Source of the DNA: Arthrobacter agilis
Lineage (GTDB): Bacteria; Actinomycetota; Actinomycetes; Actinomycetales; Micrococcaceae
NCBI RefSeq assembly: GCF_002157505.1
Contig: NZ_NFSC01000028.1
Span: 1 to 64,000 of the forward strand
Length of the DNA: 64,000 bases
Direction: 5' to 3'
Positions within the stretch are counted from its first letter, which is position 1. Every line of letters starts with the position of its first letter. Positions 54,368 through 62,601 of this stretch are shown piece after piece. Position numbers and translations under genes: made by a program. The notes below the pieces were generated by a model. That model did not search any database and was not told the DNA's origin. It saw only the letters and a program-made list of their open reading frames with translations.

Positions 54368-54389
54368 CTGTCGTGCGACAGTCCGTCAA
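54368..54389 (-). promoter_or_regulatory. candidate fabG promoter with operator-like palindrome
   Basis: On the minus strand TTGACG (54384-54389) is a good -35; directly after it, within the spacer, is CTGTCG-CA-CGACAG (54368-54381), a perfect 6-base inverted repeat. The -10 would lie near 54362-54366 and is weak. A regulator bound there would block the promoter. Confidence 0.45.
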
Positions 54390-54476
54390 ACTATCCCGAC
54401 GATCCTAGCGGGGCATCCCTCGACTTCGGGAACGGGGCCCGGAGTGAGATAATTGAGGGATTCTCCTTGGAGTGTG

Positions 54477-54902
54477 ATGAGTAAATCAACCAAGCACAAC
54501 CCAGACGTCCACACCATCTCCGACGCTCGTGAATCACACAGCGATGAGATGCGGTCACGAATGATCAGGTACTCGGTGTCGATGGGGCTCCGCCTCGTCT
54601 GCTTCGTCCTGGTCTTCGTCGTCCCCTATGTGTGGCTGCAGTGGGTGATGATCGCCGGTGCCGTGTTCCTGCCGTATTTCGCGGTGATCATCGCGAACGG
54701 CGGAAGCGATACCAGCAACATCCGGCACAGCGATGCGCTGATCGATCGCGCCCCGGTCCGTGAGATCGAGGCGCGCGTGGTCGACGCGGGTCCGGCGGAC
54801 GATGACGAGGTCCTCAGCGGCGAGATCATCGATGACACCGCACAGCGCGCCCAGCACGGCTCCTCTGCCGCCGGCAACGGCACGACGGGTGCAGATGCCT
54901 GA
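54477..54902 (+). CDS. DUF3099 domain-containing membrane protein
   Basis: A 141-residue protein of the actinobacterial DUF3099 family. A hydrophilic head (MSKSTKHNPDVHTISDARES) is followed by two membrane helices (SMGLRLVCFVLVFVVPYVWL; MIAGAVFLPYFAVIIANGG) and an acidic cytoplasmic tail. The function is unknown. Start ATG 54477 with TTGGAG upstream; GATAAT at 54448-54453 may be its -10. Its stop overlaps the next gene by 8 bases. Confidence 0.88.
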   Translation: MSKSTKHNPDVHTISDARESHSDEMRSRMIRYSVSMGLRLVCFVLVFVVPYVWLQWVMIAGAVFLPYFAVIIANGGSDTSNIRHSDALIDRAPVREIEARVVDAGPADDDEVLSGEIIDDTAQRAQHGSSAAGNGTTGADA

Positions 54903-55188
54903 GATTCCAGCGGGTCGACCCGCGGTCGCCTCGAGCGCGGGCCTCGGCCTGTTCGGGGCACCGCGGGCCGCGGACAGCGGCGGGCCCGTCTGTTCGCGCA
55001 AGGGCTGCAGGAACACAGCCGCATGGCAGCTGCTCTGGAACAACCCGCGCATCCATACGCCCGAGCGCCGCAAGGCGTGGGCGTCCTGCCCGGACCACGT
55101 CGAGTGGTTCGAGGAATACCTCCGGGACCGCGGACTCTGGAAGGAGACGCTCCCCCTGACCGCCGACCAACCGATGGAGACCCGCTAG
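54895..55188 (+). CDS. small Cys/His-containing protein of unknown function
   Basis: A 97-residue protein with CSRKGCRNTAAWQLLWNNPR and WASCPDHVEWFEEYLRDRGL; the spaced Cys-x4-Cys and Cys-x2-His could bind a zinc ion. No named domain is known to me. It overlaps the DUF3099-family gene by 8 bases and ends right before the SURF1-like start, so all three are translated from one message. Context suggests a link with respiratory-chain assembly, but that is inference only. Confidence 0.8.
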   Translation: MPEIPAGRPAVASSAGLGLFGAPRAADSGGPVCSRKGCRNTAAWQLLWNNPRIHTPERRKAWASCPDHVEWFEEYLRDRGLWKETLPLTADQPMETR

Positions 55189-56013
55189 GTGTACCGCTTC
55201 CTCTTCTCCGCCCGCTGGCTCGGCTGGCTCGCCATGGTCATCGTTCTGGCCGCGGGCTGCGTGGGCCTCGGACGCTGGCAACTGGACCGTCGCGAAGCGG
55301 TCGTGGAGAACATCCAGCGCATCGAGGCGAACTACGACGCGGCCCCTGAGCGCTACGTACCGGGCGAGAACGGCTTCGATAGCTACGACCCCGACCGCGA
55401 GTGGGCTCCGGTCACCTTCACCGGGACCTACGACGTCGCGAACCAGGTCGTCGTCCGCAACCGGCCGCTGAACGGACAACCGGGCTATGAGGTGCTCACG
55501 CCCCTGAAGCTCGACGACGGCACGGCCGTCATCATCGATCGCGGCTGGCTGCCCATCGGCAATGCCGAGGCGGGGCGCCCCGACGAGATCCCCGCTCCGC
55601 CTGCCGGCGAGGTCGAGGTCACGGCTCGGACGAAACCCGGAGAGCCGGCGGTCAACCGCGGGGCCCCGGAAGGCCAGGTCGCGTCGATCGATCTTCCCGC
55701 GCTCGCGGACAGGCTCGACTATCCCCTGCAGGAGGAGGCCTACGGTCTCCTGGCCCTCGAACGGCCGGCGGCGGCTCAGACACCGGTTGCCGCACCGAAG
55801 CCCTCCATCGACGAGGGCCCGCACCTGTCGTACTCCATGCAGTGGTTCGCCTTCGGAGTACTGGCCTTCGTGGGCCTCGGCTACGCCGCGCGCCAGCAGC
55901 GCCGCAGCGACGAGGAGCAGGACGGCACGGCTCCGGAGCGCCCAACACGTCGGCGTCGCCCTTCCTCCGAGGAGGAGGAGGACGCCATCCTCGACGCGCA
56001 GGGCATCCGCTAG
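55189..56013 (+). CDS. SURF1 family cytochrome oxidase assembly protein
   Basis: A 274-residue SURF1-like membrane protein: an N-terminal helix (WLGWLAMVIVLAAGCVGLGR WQLDRR, the family's GxWQLxR motif), an outer domain with NQVVVRNRPLNGQPGYEVLT PL and DRGWLPIG, and a C-terminal helix (SYSMQWFAFGVLAFVGLGYA). The family aids cytochrome c oxidase assembly (heme a insertion). The tail is acidic/basic and long. Start GTG 55189 immediately after the preceding TAG, so coupled. Regulation follows the DUF3099 promoter. Confidence 0.93.
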   Translation: MYRFLFSARWLGWLAMVIVLAAGCVGLGRWQLDRREAVVENIQRIEANYDAAPERYVPGENGFDSYDPDREWAPVTFTGTYDVANQVVVRNRPLNGQPGYEVLTPLKLDDGTAVIIDRGWLPIGNAEAGRPDEIPAPPAGEVEVTARTKPGEPAVNRGAPEGQVASIDLPALADRLDYPLQEEAYGLLALERPAAAQTPVAAPKPSIDEGPHLSYSMQWFAFGVLAFVGLGYAARQQRRSDEEQDGTAPERPTRRRRPSSEEEEDAILDAQGIR

Positions 56014-56088
56014 CAGCGGGAGGAACCCGCCGGGGAGGACGTCGACGCGGCCGGCGCCGGCCCGCAGCGTTCAGGGCCGTGGCGCCTC

Positions 56089-56442
56089 TTACGGCGTATG
56101 TCGGTCCTGTGGCGGCTTGCGTTGGCCGTAGTGATGCCCGAAGGAGTCCGTGTAGATATCCACGGAGCGAAGGGTCGCATCCGAGGTGTCCTCCGCCGCG
56201 TCATGGGCGTGGACCACGGGGGTGTCTCCATCCGATCGATCCGGCGGACCCAGGAACGTCCGGGCGGCAGCATCGAGCCCGCCGAAGAACGATGGATGCC
56301 TTCTCTTCGTCCGCGGCATCGGTGGTTCCTGCGCAGAGCGCCCGGCGGAATCTGCATCCCCGGCGCCACTGGCCATCGGTTCGGAGGCTGGACTGCCGGC
56401 GACGTGCTGATGCTGCTGTTCGTGGTTTCGATGAATTCTCAT
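56089..56442 (-). CDS. hypothetical His-rich hydrophilic protein (weakly supported)
   Basis: A 117-residue frame starting MRIHRNHEQQHQHVAGSPAS and continuing PPMPRTKRRHPSFFGGLDAA, DIYTDSFGHHYGQRKPPQD. It has AACAGGTG as a moderate ribosome site. It is hydrophilic and His-rich, without membrane or signal segments. I recognise no family. It fills the otherwise empty gap between the SURF1-like gene and a lipoprotein gene on the opposite strand; its codon pattern is more regular than that of the plus-strand frames over it. Confidence 0.45.
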   Translation of the reverse strand: MRIHRNHEQQHQHVAGSPASEPMASGAGDADSAGRSAQEPPMPRTKRRHPSFFGGLDAAARTFLGPPDRSDGDTPVVHAHDAAEDTSDATLRSVDIYTDSFGHHYGQRKPPQDRHTP

Positions 56443-56531
56443 CAGACACCTGTTTCATGGTGGGGGCATAATTCTACTCCGCTCCCCTTCAGGCAAGACC
56501 GCGTTCGAGGTGCCGTTCTGCGCCGAATCCC

Positions 56532-58391
56532 ATGCAACCGATCGGTCCCGGGCGGCTGCGCGTCAGGTCCCGAGCGGGGGCGGGCATAGAGTCGTGTGAT
56601 CCCCTTCGAGAAAGTAGGTCCCCCATCGCTTCCCGCCGTGTTCCCCGCGCCAGAACCGTCCTCGCCCTCGCCGCACTGCTCGTAGCGACCGGTTGCGTCG
56701 CGAACGAGCCGCCGGCACCGGGGCAAGCTGACTCGACAGCGTCCCCCGTCGCGTCGGTTGTTCTCGCGAGTCCCGGTACCGGGACTCGCGATGTCGTGGC
56801 TGGGCCTGCGACGCAGGCGTCGGTGCGCATGAGCAGCCTGCTGTTCGACCGGAGTCCCGCTGCCGTCGTGCTCGCCCGTCGGGGCGAGGAGGGCCCTGAC
56901 CTCACCGACGGCGAGCTCACGACAGCCTCGAGCGCGGCGGCCGGTCTCCACGTTCCCCTTCTGGTGGTGGGGCCAGGTGGTTCCGGTGGCCCGGAGGTCA
57001 TGGCTGAGCTCGACCGGCTGGAGGCCGAGACGGTCATCGGGTACGGTGACCCGGCGGCCGACTGGAAAGCTTTCGCCGGGCCGCGCGAGCTGGTATCCGG
57101 TCCTATGTCGGCCGATCTGTTCGAATCCGTCCTGGGCTTGTCTGTCACTCCACTCCCCGTTGCCGAAGCCGGGGTCGTCGCCTCGATCGGCGAATTGGGC
57201 GGACGTGACCCGCGCCTGCTCACGCTGGAGCCGGCCACTTCACCGCCGGCAGCTGACCCCGCGCCTGGCGCATCAGCCGCGGCGACCAGTGCCGAGTCCA
57301 CGGGTGAGGGACTCGCGGAACTCGCCACTGCGGGGAAGGTCCCGGACTTCGCGCCCGCAGCCCAGCCCGCCCGGGCGATGGTGCTCGCCATGCCCTCCTC
57401 CGCACTGGCACCTCTGGCGACAGCAAGAGCCGCCGGAGCCGACGTCGAACTGGTGACGGATGCGGACCCTCGCTCCACCAGCCGGATAGTGGATGCCGTA
57501 CGGTCCCACGCCGATCAGGCGATCCTCGCCGTGGGTGATGCGTTCGGGTCCCAGGAGATCTTCACTCAACGGGTTCGAGTGGCGGCGACGGCCGCACAGT
57601 TACCCGGCGGTGGTCAGACCGTTTTTCCCGGCCGCCGTATGGTCGCCCTCTACGGGCACCCCAGCGGCCCCTACCTCGGCGCGCTGGGCGAACAGGGCAT
57701 CGAGGCGACACTCGCACGGGTGAAGGATCTCGCCGCCCAGTACCAGCCGTACAGCGATGAACCCGTCATTCCTGCCCTCGACCTGATCGCCACCGTCGCC
57801 AGCGCCGACCCCGGTACCGACGGTGACTACTCCAGCGAAACCTCCATCGACGAGCTCGAACCCTGGATCGATGCCGCCGAGGCGCAGGGCGTGTACGTGG
57901 TGCTGGACCTGCAGTCCGGGCGCTCCGATTTCCTGTCCCAGGCCAAGCTCTACGAAGAGCTTCTTGCCCGGCCGTCCGTCGGCCTCGCCCTGGACCCGGA
58001 ATGGAGGCTCCTCCCCAACCAACAGCCGCTTCAGCAGATCGGCACCGTCGGCACCGCCGAGCTCAACGCGGCCACCACCTGGCTCGCCGATCTGACACGA
58101 GACCGCGCCTTGCCGCAAAAACTCCTGATGATCCACCAGTTCCGCATCGACATGATCAGCGAGCGCGAGGGCCTCGACGTGTCGAGGACCGAGCTGGCGG
58201 TAACACTGCATGCTGACGGCCACGGGACTCCGGCCCAGAAACTCGATACCTGGTTCGCACTCCAGTCTGTACCTCCCGAGGGGACCTGGCCCTCCTGGAA
58301 AAACTTCTACGACGAGGACCAGCCGATGCTGACGCCGGAGCAGACCTACACGCTCGTCGACCCGAAGCCCTGGCTGGTCACCTACCAGTAG
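56532..58391 (+). CDS. lipoprotein with cell-wall-binding-repeat-like N-terminal half
   Basis: A large exported lipoprotein, up to 619 residues. Residues ASRRVPRARTVLALAALLVA TGC form a signal peptide with lipobox VATGC. The next part (SSLLFDRSPAAVVLARRGEE; LLVVGPGGSGGPEVMAELDR LEAETVIGYG) recalls the cell-wall-binding repeat 2 layout. The second half (YVVLDLQSGRSDFLSQAKLY; LALDPEWRLLPNQQPLQQIG; LLMIHQFRIDMISEREGLD) is a conserved actinobacterial region I cannot name. The only ATG, 56532, gives a 43-residue lead before the signal; an unusual ATC at 56625 has AGAAAGTAGG just upstream. Confidence 0.75.
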   Translation: MQPIGPGRLRVRSRAGAGIESCDPLRESRSPIASRRVPRARTVLALAALLVATGCVANEPPAPGQADSTASPVASVVLASPGTGTRDVVAGPATQASVRMSSLLFDRSPAAVVLARRGEEGPDLTDGELTTASSAAAGLHVPLLVVGPGGSGGPEVMAELDRLEAETVIGYGDPAADWKAFAGPRELVSGPMSADLFESVLGLSVTPLPVAEAGVVASIGELGGRDPRLLTLEPATSPPAADPAPGASAAATSAESTGEGLAELATAGKVPDFAPAAQPARAMVLAMPSSALAPLATARAAGADVELVTDADPRSTSRIVDAVRSHADQAILAVGDAFGSQEIFTQRVRVAATAAQLPGGGQTVFPGRRMVALYGHPSGPYLGALGEQGIEATLARVKDLAAQYQPYSDEPVIPALDLIATVASADPGTDGDYSSETSIDELEPWIDAAEAQGVYVVLDLQSGRSDFLSQAKLYEELLARPSVGLALDPEWRLLPNQQPLQQIGTVGTAELNAATTWLADLTRDRALPQKLLMIHQFRIDMISEREGLDVSRTELAVTLHADGHGTPAQKLDTWFALQSVPPEGTWPSWKNFYDEDQPMLTPEQTYTLVDPKPWLVTYQ

Positions 58392-58455
58392 CCGCCTCAC
58401 CAGAACGCTCTACTACTCCGTGGCGCGCCGGCGGGCGGAGTAGTAGAGGATGCCT

Positions 58456-59133
58456 CTACGAGTGGCTGGAGCGAAGAAACCGCGCCCGTGGGGAGGATGC
58501 CGTGCGCTGCGCGGGATCTGCATCAGCGGGGGCTGGCGTATCGGACCCGGTGCTGCGCTCCGCGGCCGCAGCAACACCGATCAGCGCGGTCCCGAGGTTG
58601 ACCACGGTTTCCAGGTAGGCCGGGTGTCCCCAGGTCGACGTCGAGTCGAGCACGATGGTCAGCGGGAGAACGAGAATGGGAGAAGCCAACAGCCATCCTG
58701 GGAGTTGCAGCCGGTGATGCTTCAGCAACAGCAGCCCCAGTGGGATGGAGACGATGAACGAGCCCAGGAAAGCCACGAATACCGGCCCCAGAACCCATGC
58801 CGGAGCGTCCGTATCGAGGTGGGGCGCAAACAGTGCGGCCCAGCAGAAGAAGAGTCCGAGAATTCCATAACAGGCCGTCAGGATCCTGCGCAGCCACGGT
58901 AGCGCCCTGCTGCCCAGGCCGATCTGGCGCCGGTACGTCGTCAGCACTGCGGCAAGCAGCACGTACGTGACTCCGTGAAGCAGGTTGACGGCCCGGAGAA
59001 TCGGTTCAGCTGCACCTTGAGGATCCCACGGAGCGGTCCCGGATGGTGCGAGTGCATTCAGCGTCGCGTCCGACAATGCGACGACGGACAACGCCACTGT
59101 TGCGGATACCGCAGCGACTGGAAGCAGTTTCAT
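58456..59133 (-). CDS. polytopic membrane protein of unknown function
   Basis: A 225-residue membrane protein with about six hydrophobic segments: MKLLPVAAVSATVALSVVAL, RAVNLLHGVTYVLLAAVLTT, ACYGILGLFFCWAALFAP, WVLGPVFVAFLGSFIVSIPL and GWLLASPILVLPLTIVL. The C-terminus is hydrophilic. No named family recognised. Start ATG 59133 with TGAGGAG. It is divergent from the sensor kinase gene with 191 bases between, so it may be regulated by that two-component system. Confidence 0.75.
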   Translation of the reverse strand: MKLLPVAAVSATVALSVVALSDATLNALAPSGTAPWDPQGAAEPILRAVNLLHGVTYVLLAAVLTTYRRQIGLGSRALPWLRRILTACYGILGLFFCWAALFAPHLDTDAPAWVLGPVFVAFLGSFIVSIPLGLLLLKHHRLQLPGWLLASPILVLPLTIVLDSTSTWGHPAYLETVVNLGTALIGVAAAAERSTGSDTPAPADADPAQRTASSPRARFLRSSHS

Positions 59134-59324
59134 GGTCGACTCCTCATTGCATGGCGGTGGGTCCGCCAGCTGTCTTCCAGCCTGCTCCGGTGAACCTGCA
59201 CGGAACATCATCCGCGGCGCGCCTGCAGTGTCCACCTTGGGTCTGTTTTTCCTCCTACCTGGGGTGGAGCCCGGCCCCCATTCCGGGGGACGCAACCGAT
59301 GCTTCCAGGGGCTACGCTCTGACG

Positions 59325-61190
59325 ATGAGGCTCGTTCGGCCCTGGGCAAGCGAATGGACCGCTGCCGTGACGTGCGGAGCCTGGATGGCGGTCTGGCTAC
59401 TTCATGTTGCTCCCTGGGGGTGGGTGCTCGCTGCCGCGACCGCCGCGGCGATGCTGTTCGTTCGGCGCTTCACCGTGCTGGCGGTGCTTCTGATCGCGGC
59501 CCTGCAGTTGGGGGGCGGTGTGGTGTATTCCTCGGCGGAAAATCCTGCCGTGCTGGCCCCGCTCCTCGCTGCGTCCTATTTCCTGGCGCGTTACGTGGTG
59601 CAGATGCCGCGCGGCCTGCTGGTGGGCGCCGTCTTTCTCTACTGCTCCATGGCTGGTTCGGTTCAGGACCTTGAGACGGCACTGTACGGGTCCATCCTGT
59701 TCGGCGGTTCGTTCGCCTTCGGGCGTGTGGTTCGCCTCCGCGCGCTATCAGCCGAACGTGCCCAGATGGCAGCCGCCTCATTGGCGGGAGTGGATGCTGC
59801 TGCTGCGGCCGAACAGGCCATTGCGGACGAACGCGGACGTCTGGGAGGGCAGGCGTTGTCCGTTATCCGGTCCTCGGTGGAGCAGATGAACGAGGATGCT
59901 GCCGCCGCGGCCCAGAACCTGGATCCTGTCCTGATCGGACGGATCTCGGACCGGGGCCGTGCCGCCGTTACGGAGCTGAGGTCGCTTCTTGGGCTGCTGA
60001 GGACAAGCCCGGATGAGCTGCCGACCCGGCACTACGACCGGCAACACGACCGGCAACACGACCAGCGGCACGAGGCCTGGCAGCTGGATGCCGCGACAGC
60101 AGCCGGCGCCGGTCTTCTGTCCTTCCTGGAAGCCGTCCTCGCAGGAGCACCGCCGGGCAGCCTGCCGGCGTGGATCCTTCCGGTGCTACTTCCCTTGCCG
60201 CTGACCTTTCGAAGGCACAACCCCCTGGCAGCCTGCCTCGCCGTGGCAGCGCTCGTCGCCACGGGTCCCGTGCTCGGCCTGCCCTTCCTCTACGGTCTTA
60301 CGTTGGGTCCGATGATCACCTTTACCGTGCTGGCGTGGTCCGTGGCGGCCACCCGTCAGTGGGCAGGCTGGACGGGCTTGGCGCTCCTCTGTGCCGTCGT
60401 CGTCTGGCGGTTCTACCTCATCCAGCCGGGCGCCGTCCCCTTGGTCATTGCCATGTTCGTCATGCCCGCCCTGGCAGGACAGGAATGGCGTACCCGGGAC
60501 CGGGATCGCCGCACTGCCGAGGCTCAGGAGAGTGCCCTGGCCGCTGATCTGTACGACCATATCGACCGGGGCGTCCATTCGGAGCGGCTGCGCATAGCGC
60601 GGGAGCTACACGACGTCACCAGCAATGCGGTGGGTGTGATGGTCCTGCAGGCGTCGGCCGCCCAGACCCTCCATGGAAGGGATCCGCAGGGTGCGAGGAA
60701 CGCCCTGGCGAATGTGGAGTCCGCGGGCGAGCATGCGTTGACCGAGCTTGCGGAGCTGTTCAGAGTGCTCGACGCCGGTGTCATCGGATCCCCAGGTCTC
60801 GCGGCCCCCTCGGCGGAAACCCTCCAGGAACTCGTGGCCCGGATGCGCTCAGCCGGCGTGGACGTCGACCTCGTCAGCGATCCCTTCCCAATGCCCGACG
60901 GATTGTCGCGGACCGTCTACCGCACCGTACAGGAGGCCCTGACCAACGTAGCCCGGCATGCCCCGGGAGCCAAGGCAATCGTGGATGTCCGCACCCAGGG
61001 AACCGGCATCGTCATCGCCGTGACCAACGACCTGCCCCGACCGGTGGCAGCAGCCGACAGCGCAGGCTTCGGTCTGGCGGGCATTCGCGAACGAGTGGAC
61101 AGCCTGGGTGGCACACTGACTGTCAGCATCTGCGACGGGTCCTTCACGGTCAGGGCCTACTTCCCTGTCCCGGATGGGTCGCTGCCATGA
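59325..61190 (+). CDS. NarL-type sensor histidine kinase with two membrane blocks
   Basis: A 621-residue HisKA_3-type kinase. Residues 1-140 hold membrane helices. About residues 160-230 (AIADERGRLGGQALSVIRSS VEQM) resemble a phosphoacceptor helix pair but lack the His. A second membrane block (about 265-390) follows, then the true phosphoacceptor ERLRIARELHDVTSNAVGVM with His429, and a HATPase_c domain (RTVYRTVQEALTNVARHAPG; GFGLAGIRERVDSLGGTL). Three 12-base DNA units (60036-60071) encode an RQHD-type repeat at the first linker. The downstream regulator overlaps it by ATGA. The signal is unknown. Confidence 0.9.
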   Translation: MRLVRPWASEWTAAVTCGAWMAVWLLHVAPWGWVLAAATAAAMLFVRRFTVLAVLLIAALQLGGGVVYSSAENPAVLAPLLAASYFLARYVVQMPRGLLVGAVFLYCSMAGSVQDLETALYGSILFGGSFAFGRVVRLRALSAERAQMAAASLAGVDAAAAAEQAIADERGRLGGQALSVIRSSVEQMNEDAAAAAQNLDPVLIGRISDRGRAAVTELRSLLGLLRTSPDELPTRHYDRQHDRQHDQRHEAWQLDAATAAGAGLLSFLEAVLAGAPPGSLPAWILPVLLPLPLTFRRHNPLAACLAVAALVATGPVLGLPFLYGLTLGPMITFTVLAWSVAATRQWAGWTGLALLCAVVVWRFYLIQPGAVPLVIAMFVMPALAGQEWRTRDRDRRTAEAQESALAADLYDHIDRGVHSERLRIARELHDVTSNAVGVMVLQASAAQTLHGRDPQGARNALANVESAGEHALTELAELFRVLDAGVIGSPGLAAPSAETLQELVARMRSAGVDVDLVSDPFPMPDGLSRTVYRTVQEALTNVARHAPGAKAIVDVRTQGTGIVIAVTNDLPRPVAAADSAGFGLAGIRERVDSLGGTLTVSICDGSFTVRAYFPVPDGSLP

Positions 61191-61837
61191 TCCGCGTCGT
61201 GGTTGCCGACGATCAGGCCCTGATCCGGGGAGGACTCCGCGCCATCCTGCTCGCGGAACCGGACATCGAGGTGGTGGGCGAGGCAGCGGACGGCGAAGGT
61301 GCTGCGAGGGTGGCAGGAATCGAGGCTGCCGACGTCGTCCTCATGGATATCCAGATGCCCGGTACCGACGGCATTGAAGGAGTGCGCAGAGTTGCAGTGA
61401 CACGCCCGCAGGCCAAGGTCCTGGTTCTCACGATGTTCGACCTCGATGAGTACGTCCTTGCGGCGCTCCAGGCCGGAGCCAGTGGATTCCTGCTCAAAAC
61501 CACCCCTCCGGACCTGCTCGCAGCAGCGATCCGCGCATGCCACAGCGGAGAACCTGTCTTCGCTCCAACCGTCATAAGACGCCTGATCGACACCTACGTG
61601 CGCCGGCCACCGGCGCCTGCTGGCACGCCGCCGGTGCTGCGCGTCCTGACGGACAGGGAGATGGAGGTCTTTCAGGCTATTGCTCTCGGCCTCACGAACG
61701 CCGAGATTGCCGCGAAACTGTACATGGGCGAAGCTACGGTGAAATCCCACGTGACCCGGATCCTGGCCAAACTCGGTCTCCGCGACCGAGTTCATGCCGT
61801 GTTGCTCGCCTACGAAAGCGGGCTCATCGGCCGGTGA
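61187..61837 (+). CDS. LuxR/NarL-family response regulator
   Basis: A 216-residue response regulator. The receiver has the acidic pair VVADDQALIRGGLR, phosphoacceptor Asp54 in VVLMDIQMPGTDGIEG and the Lys in ASGFLLKTTP. The C-terminal LuxR-type HTH (about 148-210) reads LTDREMEVFQAIALGLTNAE IAAKLYMGEATVKSHVTRIL AKL. It starts with ATGA overlap to the kinase gene, so the pair forms one operon. Targets are not evident; the neighbouring membrane protein and DoxX-family genes are candidates. Confidence 0.95.
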   Translation: MIRVVVADDQALIRGGLRAILLAEPDIEVVGEAADGEGAARVAGIEAADVVLMDIQMPGTDGIEGVRRVAVTRPQAKVLVLTMFDLDEYVLAALQAGASGFLLKTTPPDLLAAAIRACHSGEPVFAPTVIRRLIDTYVRRPPAPAGTPPVLRVLTDREMEVFQAIALGLTNAEIAAKLYMGEATVKSHVTRILAKLGLRDRVHAVLLAYESGLIGR

Positions 61838-61952
61838 ACGGCAGGGGCGCCGCCGCCTGATCGATGTCGGGCCGCTGCACGGTCGGCCGCCGGCGGGCAA
61901 GCGGCCCGCGTGTCAATGTCCACAGCCGACTGCCCAGGTGCGCGGACGCTGC

Positions 61953-62405
61953 TCAGGCGAGGGCTGCCGGCGTGCGGTTCTGGCTGCGGCCGAAGGTCAG
62001 GGCGTCGATGGAGAAGCGACCTGCGCCGACCAGGGCGAGAGCGGCTGCACCGGCCGCGAGGACGAGCACGAGTTCGTATCCGCCTTTGTCGGCGAAGATG
62101 CCGGCGGGCGCGTGTACCAGGAAGAGGGCGCCGAGCATGTCCAGGGCCAGGAGGGCTGCGACGGGGCGGACCAGCACGCCGACGATGAGGGCGGTCCCAC
62201 CGACGAGTTCGAGGAAGCCGATGGCCGGTCCGACCAGCTCTGCCGCCGGAACCCCCATCTGGGCGAAGGCCGCCTGCGTGCCGGGGATGGTGTACTCGAA
62301 GATCTTCTGCCAGCCGTGGGCAAGGAAGATGACGCCCAGGGCGGCGCGCAGGACGGTGCGGGCGAGGGTGGACTTCGTGGTGGAGGCGTAGGTCTGGGAG
62401 GACAT
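61953..62405 (-). CDS. DoxX-family membrane protein
   Basis: A 150-residue protein with four membrane helices: TVLRAALGVIFLAHGWQKIF, GPAIGFLELVGGTALIVGVL, PVAALLALDMLGALFLVHAP and YELVLVLAAGAAALALVGAG. The FLAHGWQKIFE and GFLELVGG motifs mark the DoxX family, linked to oxidative-stress membrane complexes and thiol systems. I chose ATG 62405 with GAAAGG upstream rather than 62426. An inverted repeat upstream (62478-62508) suggests MarR-type control. Confidence 0.9.
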   Translation of the reverse strand: MSSQTYASTTKSTLARTVLRAALGVIFLAHGWQKIFEYTIPGTQAAFAQMGVPAAELVGPAIGFLELVGGTALIVGVLVRPVAALLALDMLGALFLVHAPAGIFADKGGYELVLVLAAGAAALALVGAGRFSIDALTFGRSQNRTPAALA

Positions 62406-62477
62406 TCGATCGTGCCTTTCGATCATGAGCGGAACGGGAGAGGGCGCGAGGATGCTGCCGCACTGATTGGTTGTAGC

Positions 62478-62508
62478 TTCAACTAAAGGCTACGGAGGTT
62501 TAGTTGAA
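62478..62508. promoter_or_regulatory. inverted repeat, probable MarR-type operator of doxX
   Basis: TTCAACTAAA (62478-62487) and TTTAGTTGAA (62499-62508) are perfect 10-base inverted arms with an 11-base spacer; TATCAAGT follows and adds a third related half-site (TCAAGT, about 62512). AT-rich sites of this kind are typical of MarR-family regulators. It lies 73 bases upstream of the DoxX start. Confidence 0.6.
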
Positions 62509-62601
62509 CTATCAAGTTATCGTCGGCTGGTGCTCGACCCGCCGGGTACCGTTCCGCCCGGCCCCGGCGAGGATGCCAGGGGTGATGAATCGCAGCCGGA
62601 C

